Below are positions 14,984 through 22,508 of a stretch of 64,000 nt of DNA, piece by piece (position 1 is the first letter of the stretch; every line of letters starts with the position of its first letter). This DNA is from Micrococcales bacterium (lineage in GTDB: Bacteria > Actinomycetota > Actinomycetes > Actinomycetales > Dermatophilaceae). The notes under the pieces were generated by a model that worked only from the letters and a program-made list of their open reading frames with translations, was not told where the DNA came from and did no database searches. The stretch spans positions 1-64,000 of the forward strand of contig JAJTBD010000019.1 in the NCBI GenBank assembly GCA_021287075.1, given 5' to 3'. The translations under genes and the position numbers were made by a program.

Positions 14984-16732
14984 TTAGAAGTTCTGCGCCA
15001 TGTTGGAGAACCGGGCGTAATGGCCCTGGAAGGCGAGAACGATGTCGGCAGTCGGGCCGTTTCGGTGCTTGGCCACGATGACGTCGGCCTCGCCCTCGCG
15101 GTCGGGGTTGTCCCGGTCACGGTGGAGCAGGATGACCATGTCAGCGTCCTGCTCGATAGACCCCGACTCACGCAGGTCGGACATCTGCGGGCGCTTGTCG
15201 GTGCGCTGCTCGGGACCACGGTTCAGCTGCGAGATCGCGATGACGGGGACCTCGAGCTCCTTGGCGAGGAGCTTGAGGGCACGCGAGAACTCCGAGACCT
15301 CCTGCTGACGCGACTCGACGCGCTTGCCCGAGCTCATCAGCTGGAGGTAGTCGATGATGACGAGCTTGAGGTTGTGCTGCTGCTTCAGGCGCCGGCACTT
15401 GGCGCGGATCTCCATCAGCGACATGTTGGGCGAGTCGTCAATGAACAGAGGCGAATCGGAGATCTTGCCCATGATGCGGGCGAGCTTCTGCCAGCCCTCG
15501 TCGTTGATCGTGCCCTTGCGCAGGTCCTGGAGCTGGATCTGAGCCTCGGCCGCCAGAACACGCATCGTGATCTCGGTGCGGCTCATCTCGAGCGAGAACA
15601 CCGCCGTCGCCCGCTTGTGCTTGATCGCCGCCGCCCGGGCGATGTCCATGCCGAGGGTCGAGTTGTGGGTCGGGATCCGCGTCGGCCCCGCGAGATAGAG
15701 GTGCTCGTCGTTGTCGACCTCCACGCAGCGCACCGGCACCGACTCGATCGCGCGGACCTCGGCGACGCTCCGCTCATCGCGCAGCACCTGCTGTCCCGAC
15801 ACAAGCTGCTCGGTGACCACGATGCCTGCGCCCTCGATGGCCCACTGGTGCTGGGCGTCGGCGACGATGACGGTGCCATCAGAGAACTCGACCTCGAAGC
15901 AGGGCCGGCCCTCCATGACCTCGGTGGCGCCGACGACACGGGTCGGGCGGCCATCGGCGTCGAGCAGCTCGTCACCGACAGCCACCTCGCCCATCGTGGT
16001 CCAGCCGGTGGGCGTGGGCAGCGGGGTGTCGAGTGCCAGTGCCTTGCCGACGGCAGGTCGCGCCGCGACGACGATCATCTGGCCGGGGTGCAGACCATGG
16101 GTGAGCTTGTCGAGCTCGATGAAGCCGGTGGGAACGCCGATCATCTCGTCAGAGCGGCCGGCGGCGGCCTCGACCTCGTCGAGCGTCTCCTGGAGGACCT
16201 CGCCGAGCTGGACGTAGTCCTCGCCGCCGCGCTTGTCGGCGACGGCATAGACCTCGGCCTGCGCGGCGTTGACGATGTCCTCGACGTCGCCGCCGCCCTC
16301 GGAGTAGCCCATCTGCACAATGCGCGTGCCGGCCTCGACGAGCCGCCGCAGCATCGCGCGCTCACGGACGATCTCGGCGTAGTAGCCGGCGTTGGCCGCG
16401 GTCGGCACGGCCTGGATGAGCTGGTGGAGATAGGCCTGACCGCCGACCCGCTGGAGGTCGCCGCGCTTGGTCAGCTCGTCGGCGACGGTGATCGCGTCGG
16501 CTGGCTCACCGCGGCCATAGAGGTCGAGGACCGCGTCATAGATCAGCTCGTGGGCCGGCCGATAGAAGTCGACGCCGCGCAGCCCCTCAAGGACGTCGGC
16601 GATGGCGTCCTTGGACAGCAGCATGCCGCCGAGCACCGACTGCTCGGCGATGAGATCCTGCGGGGGCAGCCGGTCGGACGGGGGGCCGTCAGTCGGGCCG
16701 GCAAAATCACGGTTGAGCTCTGTGACCGACAC
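14984..16732 (-). CDS. dnaB: Replicative DNA helicase DnaB with an in-frame intein
   Basis: The precursor has 582 residues from GTG at 16732 with AGGAGG upstream. Removing the 127-residue intein leaves 455, the usual DnaB length. The N-terminal primase-interaction domain (PPQDLIAEQSVLGGMLL) is followed by the RecA-like helicase domain. Walker A is interrupted as PAVGK / STLG. Walker B is LKLVIIDYLQLM, and the C-terminal motifs ISQLNRGPEQR and SDLRESGSIEQDADMV are intact. It unwinds DNA at the replication fork, so splicing is needed for viability. Its 3' end abuts the Tn7-like insertion, which leaves the protein unchanged. The ssb and rplI genes that often sit near dnaB are not adjacent. Confidence 0.95.
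   Translation of the reverse strand: MSVTELNRDFAGPTDGPPSDRLPPQDLIAEQSVLGGMLLSKDAIADVLEGLRGVDFYRPAHELIYDAVLDLYGRGEPADAITVADELTKRGDLQRVGGQAYLHQLIQAVPTAANAGYYAEIVRERAMLRRLVEAGTRIVQMGYSEGGGDVEDIVNAAQAEVYAVADKRGGEDYVQLGEVLQETLDEVEAAAGRSDEMIGVPTGFIELDKLTHGLHPGQMIVVAARPAVGKALALDTPLPTPTGWTTMGEVAVGDELLDADGRPTRVVGATEVMEGRPCFEVEFSDGTVIVADAQHQWAIEGAGIVVTEQLVSGQQVLRDERSVAEVRAIESVPVRCVEVDNDEHLYLAGPTRIPTHNSTLGMDIARAAAIKHKRATAVFSLEMSRTEITMRVLAAEAQIQLQDLRKGTINDEGWQKLARIMGKISDSPLFIDDSPNMSLMEIRAKCRRLKQQHNLKLVIIDYLQLMSSGKRVESRQQEVSEFSRALKLLAKELEVPVIAISQLNRGPEQRTDKRPQMSDLRESGSIEQDADMVILLHRDRDNPDREGEADVIVAKHRNGPTADIVLAFQGHYARFSNMAQNF
15662..16042 (-). other. DnaB mini-intein, class 3 type
   Basis: The insert is 127 residues, from ALALDTPLPTPTGW to IPTHN, sitting between Lys and Ser of the P-loop. 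It starts with Ala in place of Cys or Ser, has a Trp after the block-B His (DAQHQWAIEG), a Cys in block F (VPVRCVEVD) and a Thr two residues before the final Asn (THN). That Trp-Cys-Thr set is the mark of class 3 inteins, which use the block-F Cys as first nucleophile. No homing endonuclease domain is present. The downstream nucleophile is Ser. Confidence 0.9.
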
Positions 16733-17070
16733 CGGCGGACCTCCTGGCGGCGGCTCACGGCGGTATGCCGCGGGCCTTGGTTGGCGGGTCCACGCGGGCT
16801 CTCGCGCGCGTGGCGTGCAGGACCGACGAGGACCCTGACCACCCATGGAAACACTGAGATCCGACACCCGAAAATCGGTCTGTGGACGGGGGTGGGGACA
16901 ACCTGTGGGAACCGCCCGGCCACGCTGTGCACAGGGCGTGGACAACTCTGGGGATACTCGCCGGTTTTGAGCACGTGCCCGCACGATGACCTGCACAGAT
17001 GCACGTCCACCGGGTGTGGACAGAAACAACTTTCGGGCGTGTCGCCCTCCACACTGCCTACCCTTGGCGC
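16733..17070. promoter_or_regulatory. dnaB upstream region with DnaA-box-like words
   Basis: No gene is seen in these 338 bases between divergent dnaB and the DUF2277 gene. Several words approach the high-GC DnaA box TGTGGACAA: TGTGGACGG near 16880, GTGGGGACAA near 16892, CGTGGACAA near 16936 and TGTGGACAG near 17015. One GTATGCCG copy lies at 16761. Both promoters must lie here. Confidence 0.4.
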
Positions 17071-17340
17071 ATGTGCCGCAACATCCGCCAGCTCCACAAC
17101 TTCGAGCCCCCGGCGACCCCTGACGAGGTCCACGCTGCAGCCACGCAGTATGTCCGCAAGATCAGTGGGTCGACCAAGCCCAGCCAGGCCAATCAGGCCG
17201 CCTTCGACGCCGCCGTGGAGGAGGTCGCCGCCGCCACCCAGCGCCTGCTCGACCACCTCACCACCAGCGCCCCGCCCAAGAACCGCGAGGAGGAGGCCGC
17301 CAAGGCACGCGCCCGCGCGCAGGCCCGCTACGCCTCCTGA
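17071..17340 (+). CDS. DUF2277 family protein
   Basis: The protein has 89 residues from ATG at 17071. It opens with MCRNIRQLHNFEPPATPDEV, the conserved start of DUF2277, then helical text ending in an Arg/Ala/Glu-rich tail. Function unknown; small cytoplasmic protein common in Actinobacteria. The frame is open 24 codons further upstream but conservation begins at this Met. Confidence 0.85.
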   Translation: MCRNIRQLHNFEPPATPDEVHAAATQYVRKISGSTKPSQANQAAFDAAVEEVAAATQRLLDHLTTSAPPKNREEEAAKARARAQARYAS

Positions 17341-17371
17341 GCGCAACTCGCCACTTGGCGTGAAGTGGCGG
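17341..17371. terminator. Hairpin between convergent genes, and copy of a dispersed repeat
   Basis: CGCCACTT (17350-17357) pairs with AAGTGGCG (17363-17370). It lies between two genes that end toward each other, so it can serve both. The outer part (minus strand CGCCAAGTGGCGAGT) recurs near 44351 and 46391. No U-tract follows. Confidence 0.5.
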
Positions 17372-17374
17372 GCG

Positions 17375-18835
17375 TCAGGCCTGCTTGAGGGTGCGCTGGA
17401 AGAGGTCGCGCACGCCGTCGGGGAGGTCTGGGTCGGGCACGGTGACGTCAACGCCGGCCTCGGCGCAGGCGACCCGATAGATGTAGGCGTCGCGGTATTC
17501 GGCGCTGCGCTCCATCGCGAGGCGCTGGAGGGTGCGGCTGCCGAGGAGGGTCTGCCAGACCTGCGTGTCGTCATCGGGCAGGTCGGCCAGCCGGGTGCGC
17601 ACCTCTTGGGTGCGCCCAGCGAAACCACCCGAGCGGCGCACCAGCAGCTCCGCCTCGGCCGCCGGCACGTCACCCACCGGCCCGTCCGCCTCGTCATCGG
17701 CGCCGCCGTCGGCCGGGCCGTCGGGCGCCTGTCCCCCACGCCCGCCCTCGTCGTCAGCCCCGCCCGCGGCCGCGTCGCCGTGATCCGCATCGCCGCCCAG
17801 CACACCGACGTCACGCCAAGCCTGCTCGACGGCCGCGGCCTGCGTCGAGGCCGCACCCCACATAGTGCGCGCCGCCTCCACCACGAGGCCGGCGAAGGTG
17901 ACGAAGTCGCAGTCCGCGGAGACGCCGGGACCGGTGAGCGCGGCATACCAGACAGGCCCCACCGTCTCCCACGCGTTGCCGCCGATCGCGGTCGCCGCGA
18001 GGCAGTAGGCCCTGTTGGGGATGCCAGAGTTTATGTGGACGCCGCCGTTGTCGTCGGTGGTCTCGACGTAGTCGCGCATGTGCCCCGGCTGCGGGTCCTT
18101 GCCGAGCACCGGGTCGTCGTATGCCGTGCCCGGCTCCCTCATCGAGCGCAGCGCCACGCCCTTGACGCCCGGCAGGAGCAGCTCGGCACCGATCAACCAG
18201 TCGGCATCGGCGGCACTCTGGCCCGAGATGTGCTGTCGCACAAGGGATCCGAAGACATCTGACATCGACTCGTTGAGGGCGCCCGACTGCCCCTGATAGA
18301 GCAGCCCGGCCGTGTGCTCGGTGACGCCATGGCCCAGCTCGTGGCCGATCACGTCGACGCTCGCGGTGAAGCGGCCAAACACCTTGCCGTCTCCGTCACC
18401 GAAGACCATCTGCGTGCCGTCCCAGAACGCGTTGTCATAGTCGGTGCCGTAGTGGACCGTGCCGAGCAGCGGAAGGCCTTTGCCATCAAGGGAATTGCGG
18501 GCGAATGCCGCGTGCAGCAGCTCCCAGGTCGCGCCCAGCCCGACATAGGCCTCGTCGGCGGCCGCATCACCCGTCGCGTCGCTGCCCTCCTCACGCACGA
18601 GAGTGCCCGGCAGCCGCTCAGCACCCTTGGCGTCGCTGATGCGCCGGTTGGGCCCGTCGACCCCGGGCGTCACACCGGGCAGGGTGGCCTTGCCCTCGGC
18701 CCGCGCCGCCCGGTGCTGGTGGCGGAAGGTCGCGTCGCTGCGCAGCGTCTCGCGCGCCCGGGCGGCGGTCTCGGGGTCACCGTGGTCGGCCACGTGCTCG
18801 AGGAGATAGGGCGGGATGATCTGGCAGTGCGTCAT
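17375..18835 (-). CDS. Protealysin-like M4 metalloprotease with C-terminal emfourin-like domain
   Basis: The protein has 486 residues from ATG at 18835. There is no signal peptide; it starts MTHCQIIPPYLLEHVA, the short protealysin-type propeptide. The M4 zinc site is HELGHGVTEH (165-174) with Glu189 in NESMSD downstream and GGVHINSGIPNRAYC later. After a low-complexity Gly/Asp/Ala linker (about 340-392) the last about 95 residues (VRRSGGFAGRTQEVRTRL...DAYIYRVACAEAG...LPDGVRDLF) resemble emfourin, the inhibitor normally encoded by a separate gene beside protealysin. Here protease and inhibitor seem fused. Protealysin-type enzymes reach the outside without a Sec signal; the role here is unknown. 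Confidence 0.85.
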   Translation of the reverse strand: MTHCQIIPPYLLEHVADHGDPETAARARETLRSDATFRHQHRAARAEGKATLPGVTPGVDGPNRRISDAKGAERLPGTLVREEGSDATGDAAADEAYVGLGATWELLHAAFARNSLDGKGLPLLGTVHYGTDYDNAFWDGTQMVFGDGDGKVFGRFTASVDVIGHELGHGVTEHTAGLLYQGQSGALNESMSDVFGSLVRQHISGQSAADADWLIGAELLLPGVKGVALRSMREPGTAYDDPVLGKDPQPGHMRDYVETTDDNGGVHINSGIPNRAYCLAATAIGGNAWETVGPVWYAALTGPGVSADCDFVTFAGLVVEAARTMWGAASTQAAAVEQAWRDVGVLGGDADHGDAAAGGADDEGGRGGQAPDGPADGGADDEADGPVGDVPAAEAELLVRRSGGFAGRTQEVRTRLADLPDDDTQVWQTLLGSRTLQRLAMERSAEYRDAYIYRVACAEAGVDVTVPDPDLPDGVRDLFQRTLKQA

Positions 18836-18948
18836 GGTCCCCAGTCTGGAGGCCACCGCTGACAGCCGCACCCGGAGCGAGCGGGCAGGCGGCCCCTGCG
18901 CCGCCTGCCCACTCCTCGCCCGCCCGTCCCCTGGGTCGGGCGCCCCCG

Positions 18949-19926
18949 CTACGTGGCCCCCTCCGGCCCATAGAGGAAGATCTGCCGGCCGCCCGCGACG
19001 TTGAAGTCCACCCGCGTGCACTTGGCCGAGCTGTCGACCGTGGTCGACGGCGGCCAGTGGTGGTCGCTGCCGATGATGGCCTCGGCGGCCGCCTTGGCCT
19101 GGGGCAGGGTGAGGCACTTGTCGGCGATCTGGGTGCGCAGGGCCGCCACCTCCGGGAGCTGGCCGGCCGACGGCATACTCACCATCCTGCCGCGCACCTC
19201 CATGGTGTCCTCGGCGCCGACGAAGAGCAGGGTGCAGTCCCCCTCGGCCGGTGACTGGTCCTCCACGACAAACCTCATGCCGCTGAAGCCGAGACGAGCC
19301 AGCTCCTGGGCGGCAAAGGTCTTGTCCTCGGCCTTGTCGAAGCACTTGCTCATGCCGCCGTCGACATAGTCGTCGAGGCTGTGGTCGAGCTCGGCGCGAC
19401 GGGACTTCGCATCACGCTGCGCCGCAGTGAGTGCGGGGACCAGCTCCGCCTCGGCGGGCCGGCCCGCGGCCGGACCGACGACGATCCCGTCCTGCCACCG
19501 CGTCACGACCGGGTCGACGATCGCGGCCTTGCCCGTCTTCTCCGCGTATGCCGCGCAGTCGGCGATCGGGTCGCCGGAGATGTCCGCGCCGCCATAGGTG
19601 TCGGCGCGCTCGCCGCCCTCGTTGCCGGCGCTGGGGTCGTGCCAGGTGGTCATGCAGGTGACGCCGTCGTTGCCGCCACCCTCATACATCGACCGATAGG
19701 TCGTGATCGCCGCAGCGGTGCCGCCACCCACCAGTGCCAGCGTCAGGCCAGCAGCCACCGCGGTGTGCCGGCTCCGTCGCCCGGTCGTGGTCTTGTCAGT
19801 GTCCCGATTGGTCATGAGGATCCCCTCCCTGAGGGCGTCACCCGCCCGCTGGTCGACACGCGTGAGGTCGACCCGTGCGGCAGGATCCGCGTCGCGCAGG
19901 CGCGCCAGGATGTCTCGCTCGTTCAT
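18949..19926 (-). CDS. Membrane-anchored protein partnered with an ECF sigma factor
   Basis: The protein has 325 residues from ATG at 19926, overlapping the sigma stop by four bases. A cytoplasmic N-terminus (about 50 residues, DILARLRDADPAARVDLTRVD) is followed by one membrane helix (TAVAAGLTLALVGGGTAAA) and an extracellular domain with several Cys. This is the layout of the gene that follows ECF sigma factors in the RNA polymerase sigma-70/membrane protein pairs of Actinobacteria. No zinc anti-sigma motif (HxxxCxxC) is seen. An anti-sigma-like role is inferred from the operon. Confidence 0.6.
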   Translation of the reverse strand: MNERDILARLRDADPAARVDLTRVDQRAGDALREGILMTNRDTDKTTTGRRSRHTAVAAGLTLALVGGGTAAAITTYRSMYEGGGNDGVTCMTTWHDPSAGNEGGERADTYGGADISGDPIADCAAYAEKTGKAAIVDPVVTRWQDGIVVGPAAGRPAEAELVPALTAAQRDAKSRRAELDHSLDDYVDGGMSKCFDKAEDKTFAAQELARLGFSGMRFVVEDQSPAEGDCTLLFVGAEDTMEVRGRMVSMPSAGQLPEVAALRTQIADKCLTLPQAKAAAEAIIGSDHHWPPSTTVDSSAKCTRVDFNVAGGRQIFLYGPEGAT

Positions 19927-20303
19927 CGTCTTCCCCTCGTGTCGGAGACCGCGATCGCCGTCTCACCCATGACATGTCCGGTGCGCGGATTGCGTTTCAC
20001 CGCAACGGTTTCCGCTTCTGCATCCAGCTCCTCCATCAACGCGGCGAGACGCCGGCGGGCCCGGTGCAGACGCACCCGCACGGTCGCCCGCGACAGCCCC
20101 ACCCGGCGCGCCACGCCATACATCCAGGCCCTCGCCTCGCCGCCCTCGGGCACCTCGTCGATCCGGCGCCACGCCACCAGGAAGGTCTCGGCGACGACAT
20201 CGGCAGCCTCGGCCGGGTCGCTGACCCGGCGCACGGCATACGCCAGCAGTGGCAGCTGCGTGCGCTGGAACAGGCCGGTGAACCGCTCCTCCGGTGACGT
20301 CAT
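19923..20303 (-). pseudogene. ECF sigma factor with internal in-frame deletion
   Basis: The frame encodes 126 residues, against about 170-180 for a normal ECF factor. Region 2 is present (LFQRTQLPLLAYAVRRVSDPAEAADVVAETFLVAWRRID). The text then jumps from WMYGVARRV directly to GLSRATVRVRLHRARRRLAAL, the recognition helix of region 4. The end of the linker and the first half of region 4 (about 55-60 residues) are missing. The frame is kept and the downstream overlap is intact. Without complete region 4 it should not recognise a -35 element. It could be a decayed gene or a dominant-negative form. Confidence 0.75.
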
Positions 20304-20475
20304 CGCTCTCCCTCGTCGGGTGGTCTCACCCCCGACATGTCCGGGTCGGGCCGGGCGTTACACCCGTCCACTCCCCCCTCCAGTCTGGCGGCCGCCCAGC
20401 CCCAGGAACGGGTATGCCGCGGGGCCGGTGACGCTGTCACGTCCTCGTCGCGTCGAGAGTGTCCCTGGACCGACC

Positions 20476-21111
20476 TCAGGGCAGGTCGGTCCAGCGCTCG
20501 CCAAGGGCCTCGAGCGAGCCGGTGCCGCGGGACTCGGCGTCGACGAGGGCGCCGAGCTCGGCCAGCCCATCGGAGGGCGCGGAGAGCCGCACCACAGCGA
20601 GGCGGCCGGAGCCATAGTCGACGCCGTCCACGGCATACCCCCGGCCGCGCAGCATGTGCTCGAGGCGACCGGCGTCGCCCGGCCCGACCAACACGTGCAC
20701 CTCGCGCAGCAGCTCGCGCTGCACCACGCCCGCGTCCTCGATGGCCAGCGCGGCGGCATCGCCATAGGCGCGCACCAACCCGCCCGCACCGAGCAGGACG
20801 CCGCCGAACCAGCGCGTCACGACCACGACCACGTCGGAGACGCCATGCCCCTGCACCGTCCGCAGGATCGGCGCGCCCGCCGTGCCCGACGGCTCGCCGT
20901 CGTCATTGCTGCGCGCGACCTGGCCGTCGGGCCCGAGGACAAAGGCCGAGCAGTGGTGGCGCGCGTCCCAGTGCTGCCTGCGCGCCTCCTCGATGACCGC
21001 CCGCGCCGCCTCCTCGGTCTCGACGCGCACGGCCGCCCCGAGGAAGCGCGACCGCTTCACCTCGGTCTCGGCCTCCCCGCGGCTGGCGATCGTCGCGTAG
21101 CGCTCGGTCAT
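20476..21111 (-). CDS. yigZ: YigZ/IMPACT family protein
   Basis: The protein has 211 residues from ATG at 21111. Family signatures: KRSRFLGAAVRVETEEAA, RHHCSAFVLG, SNDDGEPSGTAGAPIL and VVVVTRWFGGVLLGAGGLVRAY, then the small ferredoxin-like C-terminal domain. IMPACT proteins bind ribosome/Gcn1-type partners in eukaryotes; the bacterial role is unclear. Divergent from the AlkD-type gene with 15 bases between starts, so the two share a promoter region. Confidence 0.93.
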   Translation of the reverse strand: MTERYATIASRGEAETEVKRSRFLGAAVRVETEEAARAVIEEARRQHWDARHHCSAFVLGPDGQVARSNDDGEPSGTAGAPILRTVQGHGVSDVVVVVTRWFGGVLLGAGGLVRAYGDAAALAIEDAGVVQRELLREVHVLVGPGDAGRLEHMLRGRGYAVDGVDYGSGRLAVVRLSAPSDGLAELGALVDAESRGTGSLEALGERWTDLP

Positions 21112-21126
21112 GGGATCTTTTCTATC

Positions 21127-21834
21127 GTGAGCGCCAACCTCGACCTCATCGCGGACATCCGCGAGCGCCTCGCCGCGGCAGCCGACCCCGAGCGCGCGAC
21201 CGGGCAGCAGGCCTACATGAAGTCCGCGATGCCCTTCCGCGGCCTCGCCACCCCCGAGCGACGCCGCCTCGTGGGCGACGCGATCACCGCGCACCCGGTC
21301 GCCTCCCGGGACGAGTGGGTGGCGAGCGTCCGCACGCTCTGGGACGAGGCGGCATACCGAGAGGAGAGGTATGCCGCGACGCAGCTCCTGCGCCATCGCA
21401 CCGCCCGCGCGTGGTGGGACCGCGACCTGTTGCCGCTGCTGCGTCACATGGTGGTGACCGGCGCGTGGTGGGACCACGTGGACGAGCTCTCGCACACCCT
21501 CGGCGCGGTCCTGGCCGGCGACAACGCCGACGGCGCGATCACGCGGACGGTCCAGGAGTGGGCCCGTGATGACGACATGTGGGTGCGGCGCATCGCCATC
21601 CTCAGCCAGCTCGACTTCCGGCGCGGCCTCGACGCCGACCTGCTGACCGACTGCATCGACGCCAATCTCCTTGGCAGCCGGCATGGCTCGGAGTTCTTCA
21701 TCCGCAAGGCCATCGGCTGGGCGCTGCGCCAGCACGCCCGCGTCGAGCCCGACTGGGTGCGCGCGTTCGTGGCGACACGGGCCGACAGCCTCTCGCCGCT
21801 GTCGAAGCGAGAGGCGCTCAAGCACCTGGTGTGA
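21127..21834 (+). CDS. AlkD-like DNA alkylation repair protein
   Basis: The protein has 235 residues from GTG at 21127 (VSANLDLIADIRERL). HEAT-like helical repeats with QAYMKSAMPFRG, LWDEAAYREERYAA, MVVTGAWWDHVDELS, MWVRRIAILSQL and SEFFIRKAIGWALRQHAR match the PF08713 DNA alkylation repair family. Such enzymes excise alkylated bases without base flipping. The Met at codon 33 (nt 21223) is a weaker start because homology begins earlier. Confidence 0.88.
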   Translation: MSANLDLIADIRERLAAAADPERATGQQAYMKSAMPFRGLATPERRRLVGDAITAHPVASRDEWVASVRTLWDEAAYREERYAATQLLRHRTARAWWDRDLLPLLRHMVVTGAWWDHVDELSHTLGAVLAGDNADGAITRTVQEWARDDDMWVRRIAILSQLDFRRGLDADLLTDCIDANLLGSRHGSEFFIRKAIGWALRQHARVEPDWVRAFVATRADSLSPLSKREALKHLV

Positions 21835-21871
21835 TGGCGGGGGCGTGAGCCGGCCGTGTCATGCTGCCGGG

Positions 21872-22127
21872 GTGTCCACGGAGCAGCCCCACGCCGAGCA
21901 GGCCGGCCGCCGTCGCCGGCGCTGGCTGCCGGTGGTCGCGCTGGGCCTGCTCGCCCTGCTGCTCGTGGCATCCGGGCTCGTCGGCCTCCTGGCCTCCCGA
22001 GCTCCGGCGGTGCCGCTGACCGCGCCACCCAATGACGACACGACCACCTATCTGCTGGTGGGCTCCGACTCCCGCGAGCGCCTCGACGCCGACACCGATG
22101 CCAGCCGCTATCGGGACGCCGGGCAGA
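21872..22127 (+). pseudogene. N-terminal fragment of an LCP (LytR-CpsA-Psr) protein
   Basis: From GTG at 21872 there is a basic cytoplasmic stretch (RRRRR), one membrane helix (WLPVVALGLLALLLVASGLVGLL) and the first strand of an LCP domain (TTYLLVGSDSRERL). Family similarity stops at YRDAGQR, where the text changes to another protein in a different frame. The remaining about 200 residues of the phosphotransferase domain are gone. The breakpoint is near 22120-22130. Confidence 0.75.
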
Positions 22128-22428
22128 GGCCTATGTCGCCTGCATGGTCTATGAGTCCGACGAGCCGCTCGCCGAGGGCGGGGCCGAGTTCACCATCGCC
22201 CCGGTCGCCCCGGCGCCCACCTCGAGCGCCCCGGCCCCGACGGCCATCCCCACGGCCGTCGCGCCCGTCGCACCGATCGTGACCGTGGCCCCGGTCGCCG
22301 CGCCTGCCGCCACAACCCCCCTGGCCTACACCGGCTCCGAGGTCACCCCGCTGCTGCTGACCGGCGGCGGCCTCCTGGCCGCCGGTGGCGCCATCGTCCT
22401 GGCGACCAGGGTGCGCCGCCAGCACTGA
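22126..22428 (+). pseudogene. C-terminal fragment of a sortase-anchored protein
   Basis: In a different frame from the LCP fragment, EAYVACMVYESDEPLAEGG leads into a Pro/Ala/Thr/Val-rich wall-spanning region and a sorting signal: LAYTG (LPxTG-like), a hydrophobic helix LLLTGGGLLAAGGAIVLA and the basic tail TRVRRQH. No start or signal peptide belongs to it. A deletion seems to have joined it to the LCP gene. Confidence 0.7.
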
Positions 22429-22439
22429 TCACGACCAGC

Positions 22440-22480
22440 AGGTATGCCGCCGTGCCCGACCCGGGCACGGCGGCATACCT
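22440..22480. terminator. Perfect 19-bp hairpin formed by inverted GTATGCCG words
   Basis: AGGTATGCCGCCGTGCCCG pairs perfectly with its complement around an ACC loop and ends CATACCTTT. It lies after the sortase-substrate remnant and before the MATE gene. The stem is made from two inverted copies of the dispersed genome word, like terminators built from paired uptake sequences in Neisseria and Pasteurellaceae. Confidence 0.75.
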
Positions 22481-22508
22481 TTGCGTCGTGGGCGATCCGG
22501 GCGAGCAG

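Noticed and set aside
15020..18262. 1080-codon plus-strand frame across dnaB, DUF2277 and the protease
   Set aside because: It crosses three clear genes and their promoters; product is low-complexity and unlike any family.
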